Shown here: one piece after another, positions 8,922 to 16,639 of the stretch
Numbering within the stretch: the first letter of the stretch is position 1
How the letters are laid out: each line of letters starts with the position of its first letter
DNA from: Companilactobacillus hulinensis
Lineage (GTDB): Bacteria; Bacillota; Bacilli; Lactobacillales; Lactobacillaceae
DNA length: 32,225 nucleotides
NCBI RefSeq assembly: GCF_003946555.1
Contig: NZ_RHOO01000027.1
Coordinates: forward strand, 1 to 32,225
Reading direction: 5' to 3'
Notes under the pieces: model-generated
Told to the model about the DNA's origin: nothing
Databases searched by the model: none
Seen by the model: only the letters and a program-made list of their open reading frames with translations
Position numbers and translations under genes: made by a program

Positions 8922-9034
8922 TGTTTAAAGAAGATGTTTAAACATATACGTTCTTATTTACATTATATGCTTATTTGTTTAAACAAATATAACTGTTTTC
9001 ATAAAAATAATTATTCAAAGTTGATGTTTAAACA
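8922..9034. promoter_or_regulatory. Divergent promoter with TGTTTAAACA operators (GH65/PTS)
   Basis: The palindrome TGTTTAAACA occurs three times, at 8935-8944, 8976-8985 and 9025-9034, with a 9/10 copy at 8922-8931. The middle one extends to an 18-bp perfect palindrome (8972-8989). TATAAT at 9039-9044 (plus) follows the third copy, and TATAAT on the minus strand (8962-8967) follows the second. Operators beside both -10 boxes suggest one dimeric repressor controlling both genes. No regulator gene is adjacent, so its identity is unknown. Confidence 0.75.
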
Positions 9035-9059
9035 GATTTATAATGTAGTATCTTATGAC

Positions 9060-9073
9060 TGTAAGCGATGACA
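9060..9073 (+). promoter_or_regulatory. cre site (CcpA) at the start of the PTS transcript
   Basis: TGTAAGCGATGACA matches the consensus TGWAANCGNTNWCA at every position. It begins 15 nt after the TATAAT at 9039-9044, so it would cover the transcription start and early transcribed region, where bound CcpA normally represses. Confidence 0.8.
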
Positions 9074-9120
9074 GAAGACGATTATCCTTTCTTGATTACA
9101 AATCATCTTCTGCCATTTTT
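9072..9120 (+). terminator. Leader hairpin with T-tract before the PTS gene (possible attenuator)
   Basis: CAGAAGACGATT (9072-9083) pairs with AATCATCTTCTG (9101-9112) with one mismatch across a 17-nt loop, followed by CCATTTTT. It lies between the predicted transcription start and the ribosome site at 9133. This arrangement suggests attenuation or a leader stem. No clear antiterminator (RAT-type) sequence was recognised. Confidence 0.45.
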
Positions 9121-9148
9121 AAAATATGTGTTAGGAGGGTATCCGACT

Positions 9149-11128
9149 ATGAAGAACATTGTGAATATGCTAGCTCCAGTCAGCGGGGATTCCGTGAAAA
9201 TATCATCTGTTCATGACCCGATGTTCTCAGAAAAGGCAATGGGCGAAGGCTATGGCGTTATACCTAGTGACAGCAGCATTGTTGCTCCTGTTTCTGGTAA
9301 GGTAGTCTTGGTTGCAAGTACCAAACATGCCATTGGACTTGATACTGATGATGGATTAGAAGTATTGATCCACATGGGTGTTGATACGGTTGAATTGAAC
9401 GGGGAGCCATTTGACGTTTATGTTAAAGAAGGCGATACCGTTAAAGCCGGTCAACAGATTGCGACTATGGATGTTGCAAAAATTAAGGACGCTGGCAAGG
9501 TAACGGATGTTATTGTTGCTATAACTAATACCGCTATGGTCTTGAAAGAAATCAAAGTCCACGAAGGTAATGTAGAAGCAGGAGATCCAGTGGCAACAGC
9601 TAGTCTGTTTGCTAAGGGAGAGAAAGAACCAGCAAAGACTAAGAACAAAGTTGACTTCGATGCATTAGCAAAGGATATCGTTAAGAATGTTGGTGGAGTG
9701 GAAAACGTTGATAATGTTATTCACTGTATAACACGTGTACGTTTTTATTTGAAGGACGAAAGCAAAGCTAACGACGATGTTATTAAGAATTTGAACGGTG
9801 TCTTAGATGTAGCTAAGGCTGGTGGACAATATCAAGTTGTTATTGGACCAGCAGTTGAAGATGTCTTCGATGCAGTCGTTGATCACTTAGGACCAACATT
9901 TGGTGCTAACAATAATGAGACCAGAGCACAAAAAGAGCCAGCACCAAAAGGTATCTGGCCTAAGACAAAATATTATTTCAGTTCATTGATCGGTGTTATT
10001 ACTGCCAGTATGATGCCTATCATTGGATTACTAGCTGCCGCAGGTATCTTAAAGGGATTATTATCCTTGATCGTATCCGCAAAATGGCTATCAGATACAA
10101 GTGCTACATATATGATTATTAATGCTATGGGTGATTCAGTATTCTATTTCCTTCCTATACTAGTTGGGTTCACTGCTGCTAAGAGATTAGGATCCAATCA
10201 GATTATTGTTGGAGTAATTGGTGGTGTACTGGCATATCCAACTTTGGTACAACTTGCATCAAAGACTAGTTCAGTTCAAATGAATATGAATGCCGACTTC
10301 TTCGGTTTGCCAATTCATGTTGCAAATTATACATATTCAATTTTCCCAATGATTGCTGCCGCTTGGTTGGCATCGATCGTCGAACCATGGCTGAAAAAAC
10401 ATATTCCAGCTACAGTTAGAATGATTGTTAGTCCATTAGTAGAAGTATTCGTAGTAAGTGCCATTATCTTGGTAATCGTTGGACCAGTTATCACATTATT
10501 GAGTTCATATCTTGCTATGGGTATCGTTGCATTGCTCAAGTTCAGTCCAGCATTGTCTGGCTTGATCATTGGTGGATTCTATCAATGCTTGGTTATCTTC
10601 GGACTTCACTGGGCAGTTATTCCGGTTGTTGCCAACCAGATTGCTACAACTGGACACAGTGCTTTGAATGCCATTGTTTCAGCAACAATGGTCGCACAAG
10701 GTGCCGCAGTTATGGCAGTATTCTTTAAGACAAAGAAGAATATTGGAATGAAACAAATCGCTGGTGCTGCAACAATTTCAGCATTCTCTGGAATTACAGA
10801 ACCTGCAATGTATGGTATTAATTTGAAATACGGAAGAATCTTCTGGACTGCCAATATCGGTGGCGCTGTCGGAGGATTACTTACAGGATTGTTCCATGTT
10901 GATATGTGGGGCTTCGCCGGATCATTGATCGGATTTGCATCATTCATCAATCCAAAAGGTATTGATAGTAGCTTCACAGGTTACTTGATTGCATCTGCCG
11001 CCGCGATCGTCGTATCGTTCACATGTACATACTTGTTCGGATTCAAGGAACAAGACTTAGAAGAGAACGTTCACGAAGTCGGTAAGGTAAGACTTGGTAG
11101 CCGTGAACCAGCTGTTAATAAAGGTTAA
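9149..11128 (+). CDS. PTS sugar permease, fused EIIA-EIIB-EIIC (glucose/beta-glucoside superfamily)
   Basis: 659 residues from the ATG at 9149, which has AGGAGGG 9 nt upstream; an upstream in-frame ATG at 9068 lies in the cre site and hairpin and is rejected. The domain order is EIIA (about 10-155; phospho-His75 in LIHMGVDTVELNG), EIIB (about 170-245; phospho-Cys193 in VIHCITRVRFYLKD), then a membrane EIIC domain (about 275-640) with some ten hydrophobic segments and the conserved GITEPAMYG motif. The A-B-C order is less common than the B-C-A order of BglP. It takes up and phosphorylates a sugar at the membrane. The divergent GH65 gene suggests an alpha-glucoside such as trehalose, but specificity cannot be read from the sequence. 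A cre site and three operators lie upstream. Confidence 0.92.
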   Translation: MKNIVNMLAPVSGDSVKISSVHDPMFSEKAMGEGYGVIPSDSSIVAPVSGKVVLVASTKHAIGLDTDDGLEVLIHMGVDTVELNGEPFDVYVKEGDTVKAGQQIATMDVAKIKDAGKVTDVIVAITNTAMVLKEIKVHEGNVEAGDPVATASLFAKGEKEPAKTKNKVDFDALAKDIVKNVGGVENVDNVIHCITRVRFYLKDESKANDDVIKNLNGVLDVAKAGGQYQVVIGPAVEDVFDAVVDHLGPTFGANNNETRAQKEPAPKGIWPKTKYYFSSLIGVITASMMPIIGLLAAAGILKGLLSLIVSAKWLSDTSATYMIINAMGDSVFYFLPILVGFTAAKRLGSNQIIVGVIGGVLAYPTLVQLASKTSSVQMNMNADFFGLPIHVANYTYSIFPMIAAAWLASIVEPWLKKHIPATVRMIVSPLVEVFVVSAIILVIVGPVITLLSSYLAMGIVALLKFSPALSGLIIGGFYQCLVIFGLHWAVIPVVANQIATTGHSALNAIVSATMVAQGAAVMAVFFKTKKNIGMKQIAGAATISAFSGITEPAMYGINLKYGRIFWTANIGGAVGGLLTGLFHVDMWGFAGSLIGFASFINPKGIDSSFTGYLIASAAAIVVSFTCTYLFGFKEQDLEENVHEVGKVRLGSREPAVNKG

Positions 11129-11139
11129 TTTGATAAATT

Positions 11140-11181
11140 AAAAAGATTATGGTCACCTGTTTGGTGGTCATAATCTTTTTT
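11140..11181. terminator. Bidirectional terminator between PTS and Fic genes
   Basis: AAAAAGATTATG..CACC pairs with GGTG..CATAATCTTTTTT around a short TGTTT loop, with a 2-nt internal mismatch. A T-tract is present on both strands. The Fic stop codon (11168-11170) lies inside the right arm, so the two convergent genes share this signal. Confidence 0.88.
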
Positions 11182-11743
11182 GCGTTGATATAGAGTTATA
11201 TATTATTCTTGTCATTAATTGTTTATCATCGTTTATTGATGCTTTCATGTATTCAGTATACATTGCAGAATCCTTGTCAATTAAAAGATTTTTTCCTTTT
11301 TGTCTTGCCAAAAGTTTTATGAATATTCTCTGAGTCCTGCCGTTTCCTTCTCTAAAAGGATGGAATTGATTTAAGTCTAGCAATAACTGGCCTAAATCCG
11401 TAGCTAAAGCAAAATCTGATTTGTAGGACATTTCATTTATGTGTTCTATTTGATTGTTCAAATCCATAATGGCAAGATTAAAACGATTTCTAGGAAAAAA
11501 TTCGGTTTTATCTTTGTGGAAATTACCATCCCTGAATTTACCAGCCCAATCATATAAATCAGAGAATAAGTAGTAGTTTGTTTGTCTTAAGTTATCAATG
11601 TTTTTTGCTGAGAATTTATCTATAGATAAGTATTTTATTTGAACGATCTCGTTTTCAGCTTGCATAAGCCGCTTTGAATTTTTAATACCAAGTTTATTCT
11701 TTAATGTTCCATTACTTTGAAGTGTTTCCTCAATCCAATTCAT
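11168..11743 (-). CDS. Fic-domain toxin (predicted AMP transferase)
   Basis: 191 residues, a compact stand-alone Fic protein. The full active-site motif HPFREGNGRTQR occupies residues 128-139: His128 would activate the target hydroxyl, Glu/Gly/Asn-Gly bind Mg2+ and phosphates, and the two Arg bind ATP. The N-terminus contains GTLKNKLGI, as in VbhT-like class I Fic toxins, and the flap region around FFPRNR is present. There is no autoinhibitory [S/T]xxxE[G/N] helix within this protein, so it should depend on a separate antitoxin. The upstream gene ends in TAATG overlap with this start, giving strong translational coupling. Expected effect when free: AMPylation of a cellular target and growth arrest. 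Confidence 0.92.
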   Translation of the reverse strand: MNWIEETLQSNGTLKNKLGIKNSKRLMQAENEIVQIKYLSIDKFSAKNIDNLRQTNYYLFSDLYDWAGKFRDGNFHKDKTEFFPRNRFNLAIMDLNNQIEHINEMSYKSDFALATDLGQLLLDLNQFHPFREGNGRTQRIFIKLLARQKGKNLLIDKDSAMYTEYMKASINDDKQLMTRIIYNSISTQKRL

Positions 11744-12231
11744 TAATCTTCACGATATTTTTCTATGATATTTGATAGAACTTTTTCTTCATTCTTATGT
11801 TCTTCCAAAATCATATAAGAGTTTACAACATTTTCTTTTGTAGGTGAGAAACCTTCATAAATATTGTTAAGAATGCTATCACGAGTTTTCCAATAATTGT
11901 CATCGCTACTAAACTTAATTCCCATTATACTTTTATCTGATAAATCACAGGAGTTTAAAAATTTAATTTCTTCTTCTTCAGGTGTTAATTTTTCATTGGT
12001 AAGTAATTCTGCAATTTTTTCAATAGAGATATTAGTTACATTCAAAATCTTAGAGACTACACCAAATGATGTTTTACTGACAGGTCTATTAAGAGCATCA
12101 CGTATTGTATTTCTGTTTAAATGTGAGGCATCTGCTAATTCACTTATCTTGGGTTTAACTCCATTTTTGTAATAAATTATTTCATTCAATGATGGATCTA
12201 ATTGTACTTTGTCTTTATGATATGTTTGCAT
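11743..12231 (-). CDS. HTH regulator with C-terminal VbhA-like antitoxin domain (Fic antitoxin)
   Basis: 162 residues from the ATG at 12231, chosen because GGAGG lies just upstream; an in-frame ATG at 12279 has no ribosome site and overlaps the predicted -35. Residues of about 25-77 form an XRE-like HTH (KPKISELADASHLNRNTIRD then NRPVSKTSFGVVSKILNV). Residues of about 110-162 align by eye with VbhA: a helix with NNIYEG at 122-127, then SPTKENVVNSY and LSNIIEKYRED. In VbhA the equivalent SxxxEG helix inserts into the Fic site and its Glu pairs with the motif's final Arg; here Ser is replaced by Asn but Glu126-Gly127 are kept. The fusion predicts a protein that both neutralises Fic and represses the operon. 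Paired TATAGCGTC repeats upstream are likely its operator. Confidence 0.83.
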   Translation of the reverse strand: MQTYHKDKVQLDPSLNEIIYYKNGVKPKISELADASHLNRNTIRDALNRPVSKTSFGVVSKILNVTNISIEKIAELLTNEKLTPEEEEIKFLNSCDLSDKSIMGIKFSSDDNYWKTRDSILNNIYEGFSPTKENVVNSYMILEEHKNEEKVLSNIIEKYRED

Positions 12232-12243
12232 TCCAAACACCTC

Positions 12244-12298
12244 CGTATACAGTATCTCATTTTGTATATATAGCGTCAAAAAATAACGTTATAGCGTC
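12244..12298 (-). promoter_or_regulatory. Promoter and candidate operator of the Fic module
   Basis: On the minus strand TTGACG (12274-12279), 17 nt, then GATACT forms a plausible promoter. Two identical 9-mers TATAGCGTC (plus strand, 12269-12277 and 12290-12298) are spaced exactly 21 bp apart, two helical turns, and the first overlaps the -35. This fits binding by the HTH antitoxin on one DNA face. Confidence 0.6.
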
Positions 12299-12361
12299 GC
12301 TTCTAAAATAAATTAAAAATGATATTCTGGTAATAAGTTAATAATATTGGAGTGAACTTAA

Positions 12362-12967
12362 TTGAACGAGCCTATCGAAACAATAGAGGACCAGACATTA
12401 AATATGAACCAGATTGAGGATGGGTATTACTACAAGCATTGTCATTTTGAATCCATCAGTGACTCGATAAACTTTTCAGATATAACATTTGATCACTGTG
12501 ATTTTGAACAAACAGATTTTAGTCGTGTTAGTTTTACGAATATTCAATGGAATCACAGCCAATTAGCCGGAAGTGATTTCAGCAGAAGTAATTGGTACAA
12601 CTGCAAAGTTCGCAGTATGCAATTGTCAGGTACTGATTTTAATAATTGCTATTTGAATAATACCGAATTTCGAGATTGCAAATTAGCATATGCTAACTTC
12701 TCCGATAGCAGGTTTGAGAAGATTGATTACGTTGATTGTGATCTGACTGGTGGATTCTTCCAAGCTTTGAAGGTTAAGAAGACCGTTAAGTTCCCTGGAT
12801 GTAGATTGACTGACGCCGATTTTGGCGAGACTAAGTTGAAGGGATTCGAATTCCAGAATTCTGAATTCGACAATATAACGATCAGTCCAGAATTATCACG
12901 TGGATTAATTGTTAATCAGTATCAGGCAGCAATTCTGATTGGTATATTTGGAATTAAAGTTGAGTGA
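12362..12967 (+). CDS. Pentapeptide-repeat protein
   Basis: 201 residues starting at TTG (12362), preceded by GGAGTG at 7 nt. From about residue 28 to 175 the chain follows the A(D/N)LXX-type pentapeptide pattern: DFEQTDFSRVSF, GSDFSRSNW, GTDFNNCYLNNTEF, YANFSDSRF, DADFGETKL. These residues would form a right-handed quadrilateral beta helix. The C-terminal 25 residues are hydrophobic (QYQAAILIGIFGI), as in QnrB/McbG-like proteins where they mediate dimerisation. Such proteins can mimic DNA and protect gyrase, but many have unknown roles. It is monocistronic, with its own terminator facing the RpiR gene. Confidence 0.87.
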   Translation: MNEPIETIEDQTLNMNQIEDGYYYKHCHFESISDSINFSDITFDHCDFEQTDFSRVSFTNIQWNHSQLAGSDFSRSNWYNCKVRSMQLSGTDFNNCYLNNTEFRDCKLAYANFSDSRFEKIDYVDCDLTGGFFQALKVKKTVKFPGCRLTDADFGETKLKGFEFQNSEFDNITISPELSRGLIVNQYQAAILIGIFGIKVE

Positions 12968-12983
12968 TTTAATTATGGTAGCA

Positions 12984-13020
12984 AAAGAGCCAATGAACAT
13001 TTTTGTTCATTGGCTCTTTG
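12984..13020. terminator. Bidirectional terminator
   Basis: A perfect 15-bp stem (12984-12998 with 13005-13019, AAAGAGCCAATGAAC / GTTCATTGGCTCTTT) with a 6-nt loop lies between the convergent pentapeptide and RpiR genes. T-tracts are only three or four long. Confidence 0.85.
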
Positions 13021-13039
13021 TGTAGATAAATATATTTCA

Positions 13040-13894
13040 TCAATTCAATTTGTTTCTAGTACGATCAATTGTTTTACGTATTTCTTTGAAGATATCGTCG
13101 GTTTCTTTACCATCTTTGACAGCTGTTAGAACAAACAGGGTATCAAGCAATGAAATTTGTGCAATGATTGCATGCAATGCTTCATTTTGATAATTAGTTT
13201 CTTCTGAAACAGACAATAATGCTACATCAACGATTTTTGTTAGTGAAGAATTGCCATAGCTGGTTATACCGATAGTTTTAATATTATTTTTTTGCAGTTT
13301 TTCGGCAATTGCTAACACATCCTTATTTTCTCCACTGTGTGAGATAAGGATAGCACAAGCGTTATTTGATTCGAGAGTTGTAGCCATCATTAATTGCATG
13401 TGATAATCACTAGCAAAGAGTGGAGTCTTATCTGAGCGTAGGAATTTGTGATAGCCATCTTGAGCGACAACTGACGATGCACCGAGGCCAAATAGTGCGA
13501 CTATTTTACTATGATTGATAATATCAACGGCTTCGTTTAGTTGCTTTTCGGTGATTATTTTTAAAGTAGAATTCAAGGTCGAAATATTGGCAGAAAATAT
13601 TTTTTTGGTTACATCGAGATTGGAGTCATTAGCATTGATCTCCCTGAATGGTGTGTTTGAAGTTTGATTGCTAGTCAGTAAGCTTAATTTCAATTGTTGA
13701 AAGCTGGTAAATCCAAGGCTTTTGGCAAAACGTGAAATCGTTGATATGGATGAACCAGTTTGCCTAGCCAAATCATTGATGGTTAAATTTGAATCTATTT
13801 CAGGATTGCTCAATAAATAATCAGCGATATTTTTCGCTGAACTACTTAAATGATCATAATATGATTGCAGTAAAATCGTAATATTTTGTGCCAT
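13040..13894 (-). CDS. RpiR/MurR-family regulator, probable gluconate operon regulator
   Basis: 284 residues. Residues 1-75 are an RpiR-type HTH (NPEIDSNLTINDLARQTGSSISTISRFAKSLGFTSFQQLKLSL). Residues of about 120-250 are a SIS sugar-phosphate-binding domain (VALFGLGASSVVAQDGYHKFLR, ISHSGENKDVLAIAEKL). It is divergent from gntZ-gntK-gntP, and three GAAAA-N3/4-TTTTC-type sites lie between them, so it is inferred to sense 6-phosphogluconate or a related phosphate and control the gnt genes. One site lies over its own promoter region, suggesting autoregulation. In lactobacilli the gluconate regulator is often of this family; the name gntR is avoided because that name also denotes another family. 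Confidence 0.88.
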   Translation of the reverse strand: MAQNITILLQSYYDHLSSSAKNIADYLLSNPEIDSNLTINDLARQTGSSISTISRFAKSLGFTSFQQLKLSLLTSNQTSNTPFREINANDSNLDVTKKIFSANISTLNSTLKIITEKQLNEAVDIINHSKIVALFGLGASSVVAQDGYHKFLRSDKTPLFASDYHMQLMMATTLESNNACAILISHSGENKDVLAIAEKLQKNNIKTIGITSYGNSSLTKIVDVALLSVSEETNYQNEALHAIIAQISLLDTLFVLTAVKDGKETDDIFKEIRKTIDRTRNKLN

Positions 13895-13940
13895 AGTTAT
13901 ACCTCTTATAACTGTTATAGTAGCATAACTTTTAATTTAT

Positions 13941-14012
13941 GAAAATATTTTTCGCATTTATAGTTGCAATATGAAAATGTTTTTCGTAAACTATGATTAT
14001 GAAAACGTTTTA
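13941..14012. promoter_or_regulatory. gnt promoter with three RpiR-type operators
   Basis: TTGCAA (13964-13969), 17 nt, TAAACT (13987-13992) forms a good promoter for gntZ. Site B, GAAAATGTTTTTC (13973-13985), fills the spacer. Site A, GAAAATATTTTTC (13941-13953), lies upstream toward rpiR. Site C, GAAAACGTTTTA (14001-14012), overlaps the start of transcription and touches the ribosome site. Site C also matches 12 of 14 cre consensus positions (TGAAAACGTTTTAG), so CcpA could share it. Confidence 0.75.
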
Positions 14013-14025
14013 GGAGATGCATAAC

Positions 14026-14922
14026 ATGAAATTAGCAATGATTGGGTTAGGCAAAATGGGAATTAACCTTACGGAGAATTTGATTCGTAATGGTAATGAA
14101 GTAATGGCATTTGATCTGAATGAAGATGCTAAAGAGTCGGCACATAATCTTGGTGCAGAAGTAATGAATGATTTGAGTGATGTTAAAAACATGGCAGCAC
14201 CACGAATTGTCTGGGTAATGTTGCCTGCGGGTAAACCAACAAATATAACTATTGATAATTTAAGTAGTATTCTTGATAAAAATGATATTGTAATAGATGG
14301 TGGAAATTCATTCTATGAAGATTCACTTAAACATAATGAAATTTTAAAGAAATATGGAATTAAGTTCTTTGATGTTGGAACTTCTGGTGGCATGAGTGGT
14401 GCTAATCGTGATGGTAACTTCATGATTGGTGGCGATGATAAAGAAGCCTTCAAGATTATTGAACCAATCTTTGAAGATATAGCTATGAAAGACGGTTATT
14501 TGTATACAGGTAAGGCTGGAAGTGGTCACTATTTGAAGATGGTTCATAACGGAATTGAATACGGAATGATGCAGGCAATTGCTGAAGGATATGACGTTCT
14601 GGAACATAGTCCATTTGATTATGATAATGAAGCAGTTGCCAAAGTATGGTCTAACGGATCAGTTATTCGTGGATGGCTAATGGAATTGATGCAGTCGGCG
14701 TTCTCAAAAGATCCAAATTTGGATGAAATAAAGGGTGTTATGCATTCATCTGGAGAAGGCAAGTGGACACTTGAAGAAGCATTGAAGCTGCAAGTACCAA
14801 CACCAGTTATTGCCGCATCACTAATGATGCGTTACAGATCACTAGAAAGTGATACATTTAGTGGAAAAGTTGTTGCATCATTACGTAATGAGTTTGGTGG
14901 ACATGACGTGGATAAGAAATAG
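14026..14922 (+). CDS. gntZ: 6-phosphogluconate dehydrogenase, decarboxylating, short form
   Basis: 298 residues from the ATG at 14026; AGGAG lies 9 nt upstream, and an ATG at 14017 overlaps that site. The N-terminal Rossmann motif GLGKMG (residues 7-12) binds NAD(P)+. DVGTSGGMSGANRDGNFMIGGD and the AGSGHYLKMVHNGIEYGMMQ stretch carry the substrate-binding and catalytic residues (Lys and Asn/His of the KMVHNGIEY motif). The length matches the short GndA/YqeC-type enzymes rather than the 470-residue classical form. It oxidises 6-phosphogluconate to ribulose-5-phosphate and CO2. It is the first gene of the gnt operon, so gluconate enters by GntP, is phosphorylated by GntK and is decarboxylated here. 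Confidence 0.92.
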   Translation: MKLAMIGLGKMGINLTENLIRNGNEVMAFDLNEDAKESAHNLGAEVMNDLSDVKNMAAPRIVWVMLPAGKPTNITIDNLSSILDKNDIVIDGGNSFYEDSLKHNEILKKYGIKFFDVGTSGGMSGANRDGNFMIGGDDKEAFKIIEPIFEDIAMKDGYLYTGKAGSGHYLKMVHNGIEYGMMQAIAEGYDVLEHSPFDYDNEAVAKVWSNGSVIRGWLMELMQSAFSKDPNLDEIKGVMHSSGEGKWTLEEALKLQVPTPVIAASLMMRYRSLESDTFSGKVVASLRNEFGGHDVDKK

Positions 14923-15048
14923 AGTGCGTCAAAAGACGGGAACACTTGAGCATTACCTAGGCTAATGATTGTGCCAACGAAGTTGGTGCGATTATTAGGC
15001 GTAGTAAGCGGAAGTTGTTGTCCTTTGTAAACTCACATAAGTACAAAG
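14923..15048 (+). other. Hairpin-rich spacer inside the gnt operon
   Basis: Three stems lie back to back: 14923-14946 (AGTG..CGTC-AAAA-GACG..CACT), a 17-bp stem with GU pairs and a GAA loop (14962-14978 with 14982-14998), and CTTTGTA/TACAAAG (15023-15029 with 15042-15048). None has a T-tract, so transcription should continue into gntK. Stabilised or processed intercistronic RNA is a reasonable inference. Confidence 0.55.
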
Positions 15049-15071
15049 TTAGTTTTTGAGGAGAAGTATTA

Positions 15072-16607
15072 ATGGAATACATAATTGGAACAGATATCGG
15101 AACAACCAGTACAAAGTGTGTATTGTACGACACTAAGGGTAAGGTTATTGCATATGCCAATAAAGGATACCAATTGATTCAAACCACACCGGATATGGCA
15201 GAAGAAGATCCTGAAGATATCTTCGATGCTGTAATTGATGTGATGGGTCAAGTTATGCGCAAGGTAAAACCAGGTGAATTGAAAGGTGTATCGTTCTCAT
15301 CAGCAATGCACAGTTTGATCCTAATGGACGAGAATGACGAACCATTAACTCGTGCAATTACTTGGGCAGACAATCGTGCCGCTAAATATAGTGAAGAATT
15401 GAAGAACAATGGCCTCGGTGCTGAGATTTATGCTAAGACTGGTACACCAATTCACCCTATGGCACCACTTTCAAAAATGTTGTGGTTAAAAAATGAACAT
15501 CCTGATCTTTTCAATAAGGCTAAGAAGTTCATTGATTTGAAAACATACGTTTTCTTCAGATTATTTGGCGTTTACAAGATGGACTACTCAATTGCTTCAG
15601 CAACAGGAATGTTCAATATCTTCGATTTGAAATGGGAACCACAAGTTTTACAACTACTTAATATGGAGGAAACACGCCTGCCTGAGTTAGTAAATACCAC
15701 AGATTCAATCACAGGAATCAATGATAATTATGGTCAGATTCTTAAGATTGAAAAAGATGTGCCTTTTATATTCGGTGCTAGTGATGGGGTCCTTTCAAAT
15801 CTCGGAGTTAATGCAATTGATCCTGGTGTCGTAGCTGTAACTATTGGTACTAGCGGAGCGGTTCGTGTGGTTGTTGATAAGCCGGTCGTTGATCCCAATG
15901 GTAAGTTATTCTGTTATGCACTGACAACTGATAAGTGGGTAGTTGGTGGACCGGTGAACAATGGGGGAATCGTCTTCCGTTGGGTTCGTGATCAATTATT
16001 TGCTCCAGAGCGGATTACGGCGCAACAAATGCAAGTTTCGACCTATGATATTTTGACACAGATTGCTGAGAAGATTCCTGCGGGATCGGATGGATTGTTA
16101 TTCCATCCATATCTCGGTGGAGAACGTGCCCCAATTTGGAATGCATATGCTCGTGGTTCATTCTTTGGATTAACTCGTCAACATACTAGAGCTCATATGG
16201 TTCGCGCAGCACTTGAAGGCATCGTCTACAATCTATACGTAGTCATGCTTACCATTGAAGGTGTTGCTGGTAAACCTAAGAGTATCCAGGCCACCGGAGG
16301 ATTCGCCAGATCCTCATTGTGGCGTCAAATGTTAGCTGATATTTTTGAACAGGACGTTACCATACCTGAGAGTTTTGAAAGTTCTTGCTTAGGTGCCGCT
16401 GTTCTTGCTATGAAGAAGTTAGGATATATTGATGATCTATCTGAAGTAAAAGATATGATCGGCGTTACTGACGTCCATCATCCTAATGAAGATAATTTTG
16501 AAGTTTATCGTGAACTACTACCAATCTGGATAAGAATCTCCAGTGTACTTGAGCCTGAGTACAAAAGTATCGCTGAATTTCAAAAGAAACATAACCACCA
16601 GAAGTAG
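15072..16607 (+). CDS. gntK: Gluconokinase, FGGY family
   Basis: 511 residues, typical for FGGY sugar kinases. The N-terminal phosphate-binding motif GTDIGTTSTKCVLYD (residues 5-19) and the second-domain signature with VAVTIGTSGAVRVVV, GGFARSSLWRQMLADIF and SCLGAAVLAM are present; FGASDG carries the catalytic Asp region. A GGAG ribosome site lies 8-9 nt before the ATG. It phosphorylates gluconate with ATP to 6-phosphogluconate in the cytosol. The assignment to gluconate rather than xylulose or glycerol rests on the neighbours gntZ and gntP. It is separated from gntZ by a 149-nt structured spacer and from gntP by 32 nt. Confidence 0.92.
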   Translation: MEYIIGTDIGTTSTKCVLYDTKGKVIAYANKGYQLIQTTPDMAEEDPEDIFDAVIDVMGQVMRKVKPGELKGVSFSSAMHSLILMDENDEPLTRAITWADNRAAKYSEELKNNGLGAEIYAKTGTPIHPMAPLSKMLWLKNEHPDLFNKAKKFIDLKTYVFFRLFGVYKMDYSIASATGMFNIFDLKWEPQVLQLLNMEETRLPELVNTTDSITGINDNYGQILKIEKDVPFIFGASDGVLSNLGVNAIDPGVVAVTIGTSGAVRVVVDKPVVDPNGKLFCYALTTDKWVVGGPVNNGGIVFRWVRDQLFAPERITAQQMQVSTYDILTQIAEKIPAGSDGLLFHPYLGGERAPIWNAYARGSFFGLTRQHTRAHMVRAALEGIVYNLYVVMLTIEGVAGKPKSIQATGGFARSSLWRQMLADIFEQDVTIPESFESSCLGAAVLAMKKLGYIDDLSEVKDMIGVTDVHHPNEDNFEVYRELLPIWIRISSVLEPEYKSIAEFQKKHNHQK

Positions 16608-16639
16608 CTTTATCGACAACCTATGAGGAGGAGATCGGA

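Noticed and set aside
9068-9148. 27-codon N-terminal extension of the PTS protein
   Set aside because: It overlaps the cre site and leader hairpin and has no ribosome site; AGGAGGG directs the start at 9149.
10606-10977. 123-codon minus-strand frame
   Set aside because: Antisense shadow of the EIIC domain, no start signal or recognisable fold.
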